A stretch of DNA of 64,000 bases, taken from NCBI RefSeq assembly GCF_900110615.1, contig NZ_FOEI01000001.1, positions 744,001 through 808,000 on the forward strand, given 5' to 3'. Positions within the stretch are counted from its first letter, which is position 1; every line of letters begins with the position of its first letter. Source of the stretch: Flavobacterium urocaniciphilum. Lineage in GTDB: Bacteria; Bacteroidota; Bacteroidia; Flavobacteriales; Flavobacteriaceae. Below are positions 62,996 through 64,000 of this stretch, piece by piece. A program made the translations under genes and the position numbers. The notes beneath the pieces are model-generated. The model did no database searches. It saw nothing but the letters and a program-made list of their open reading frames with translations, and was not told the DNA's origin.

Positions 62996-64000
62996 ATGAT
63001 TCAAAAAATTTCCTTAATTAAAAGATTCATTCGATATTTATTCGACTTAAAATCAACTCAAGAAGACGAACATAAAACCTATTTAGAAATTAAAGAAGGT
63101 GTTGATTTCAAAGGTAAAAACCTTTGGTTATTAGCCTTTGCTATATTTATTGCTTGCATTGGATTAAACATCAATTCTAAAAGTGCGGTAATTGGAGCCA
63201 TGATACTTTCTCCTGTAATGGGACCTGTTTTTGGAATCGGATTTTCGCTTGGAACATCAAATACAGAATTATTTAAATTAAGCTTGAAAAATGCTTTCAG
63301 AATTATTTTGGTAAGTATATTTTTCTCGACGTTGTATTATTTAATTAATCCTTATTCTATTGAAACTGCAGAATTAATAAGTTTTTCTAAACCCACTTTT
63401 TTTGATGTTTTATTAGCATTTATTGGTGGATTAGCTGCAATGTTAGCCATTTCTAGAGAAAGTGGAACTCAAGTAATTATTGCCGTTGCAGTAGCCACAT
63501 CTTGTATTCCACCATTATGCACAGCTGGCTTTGGATTAGCTAATTTAAATTTAGAATATTTTTTAGGCGGATTGTACACCTATAGCATCAATTCAATATT
63601 TATTGGATTTGGAACTTTATTGATGACAAAATATTTGAAATTTAAAAAACATTCTGATCAAAACATTAAAAATGTAAATGGATGGTTTATTGGGATTGCT
63701 ATAGCTGCATTAACTCCTGCTATTTATTTCGCGTACAATCTTGCCATTCAAAATATGTTTCAAGCAAAAGTAGAACAAGTGATTACGAATGAAATTGAAA
63801 ATAAATATCACATCATAAATTATGATATCAATTCGGAATTACAAACTGTTGAATTAGATGTTTCCTCTCCTATTTTTGATTCACAAATAGAGCAAAACAT
63901 AAAATCATATTTTATGAAAAATAACATTAAATGTACCCAAATAACAATTCATCAAAGCATTGAAGAAAATCAGGATTTAGCAAAAGAAATCAAGAAATTA
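62996..64000 (+). CDS. DUF389 (TIGR00341-type) membrane protein, cut by window end
   Basis: I translated 335 codons from the ATG at 62996; the C-terminus is outside the window. The first 55 residues are cytoplasmic, followed by hydrophobic helices with the family core NSKSAVIGAMILSPVMGPVFGIGFSLG (about 59-85) and ATSCIPPLCTAGFGLA (about 166-181). DUF389 proteins are uncharacterised multi-pass proteins; a transporter role is suspected. It follows the second porin by 10 bp, so outer and inner membrane parts may act together. Confidence 0.85.
   Translation, partial: MIQKISLIKRFIRYLFDLKSTQEDEHKTYLEIKEGVDFKGKNLWLLAFAIFIACIGLNINSKSAVIGAMILSPVMGPVFGIGFSLGTSNTELFKLSLKNAFRIILVSIFFSTLYYLINPYSIETAELISFSKPTFFDVLLAFIGGLAAMLAISRESGTQVIIAVAVATSCIPPLCTAGFGLANLNLEYFLGGLYTYSINSIFIGFGTLLMTKYLKFKKHSDQNIKNVNGWFIGIAIAALTPAIYFAYNLAIQNMFQAKVEQVITNEIENKYHIINYDINSELQTVELDVSSPIFDSQIEQNIKSYFMKNNIKCTQITIHQSIEENQDLAKEIKKL

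Overview
The window looks like chromosome from a low-GC member of the Flavobacteriaceae (Bacteroidota), Flavobacterium or a close relative. Four things point there. Many genes and all three tRNAs carry the Bacteroidota-type promoter (TTG or TTTG, about 19 bp, TAnnTTTG). Two secreted proteins end in type IX secretion (T9SS) sorting domains. Family markers such as DUF4290, DUF2911 and DUF1573 proteins and a RibB fused to a dead RibA-like domain are present. The trp operon has the order trpE-G-D-C-F-B-A. I see no prophage, no intact insertion sequence and no CRISPR array.

Layout. 1-1866 (minus): UbiA-type prenyltransferase (cut by the window edge), KdsC phosphatase and a DUF2520 protein. 1984-2742: yaaA. 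2787-7441 (minus): a TetR-controlled tripartite efflux operon (TetR, TolC, HlyD, DHA2-type MFS) whose promoter is covered by two identical operators. 7494-14321 (minus): the complete trp operon, preceded by a trp attenuator with a WWW leader peptide and a terminator, and closed by a second terminator. 14372-25091: Smr protein, cysteine desulfurase, a small MITE-like hairpin, DUF2911 protein, SRPBCC protein with photolyase, HAD phosphatase, an ECF sigma operon, Asp-box lipoprotein, a repeat-rich secreted protein and an RsmB-type methyltransferase. 25103-34712: secreted endonuclease I, murA with DUF4290 and DUF493, an AAA ATPase, recQ, fmt, HU, YqgE, a class IV aminotransferase and a START-like protein. 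34885-41260: tRNA-Met, valS, DUF1573 protein, PDZ aspartyl protease, PLP aminotransferase and two tRNA-Ser genes. 41598-46904: a 1768-residue repeat adhesin exported by T9SS. 46961-55723 (minus): ribB, LptF/G permease, lolA, ftsK, dgkA, tpx, rluA-type gene, a 469-bp four-helix-bundle element and panB. 55869-64000: a potassium-related cluster with a shortened KdpD, KdpE, Kup, a small unknown protein, two OmpL-like porins and a DUF389 membrane protein cut by the window end.

How parts work together. The efflux operon is autoregulated by its TetR. The trp operon should respond to charged tRNA-Trp through ribosome stalling in the leader. The KdpDE pair sits beside Kup rather than KdpFABC, suggesting control of Kup and perhaps of the two porins. 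LptF/G, LolA and KdsC serve outer-membrane biogenesis. Two active-site changes stand out: MurA has Asp in place of the fosfomycin-reactive Cys, and the RibA-like half of RibB has lost its zinc and catalytic residues. A further theme is short dispersed repeats placed just upstream of start codons.
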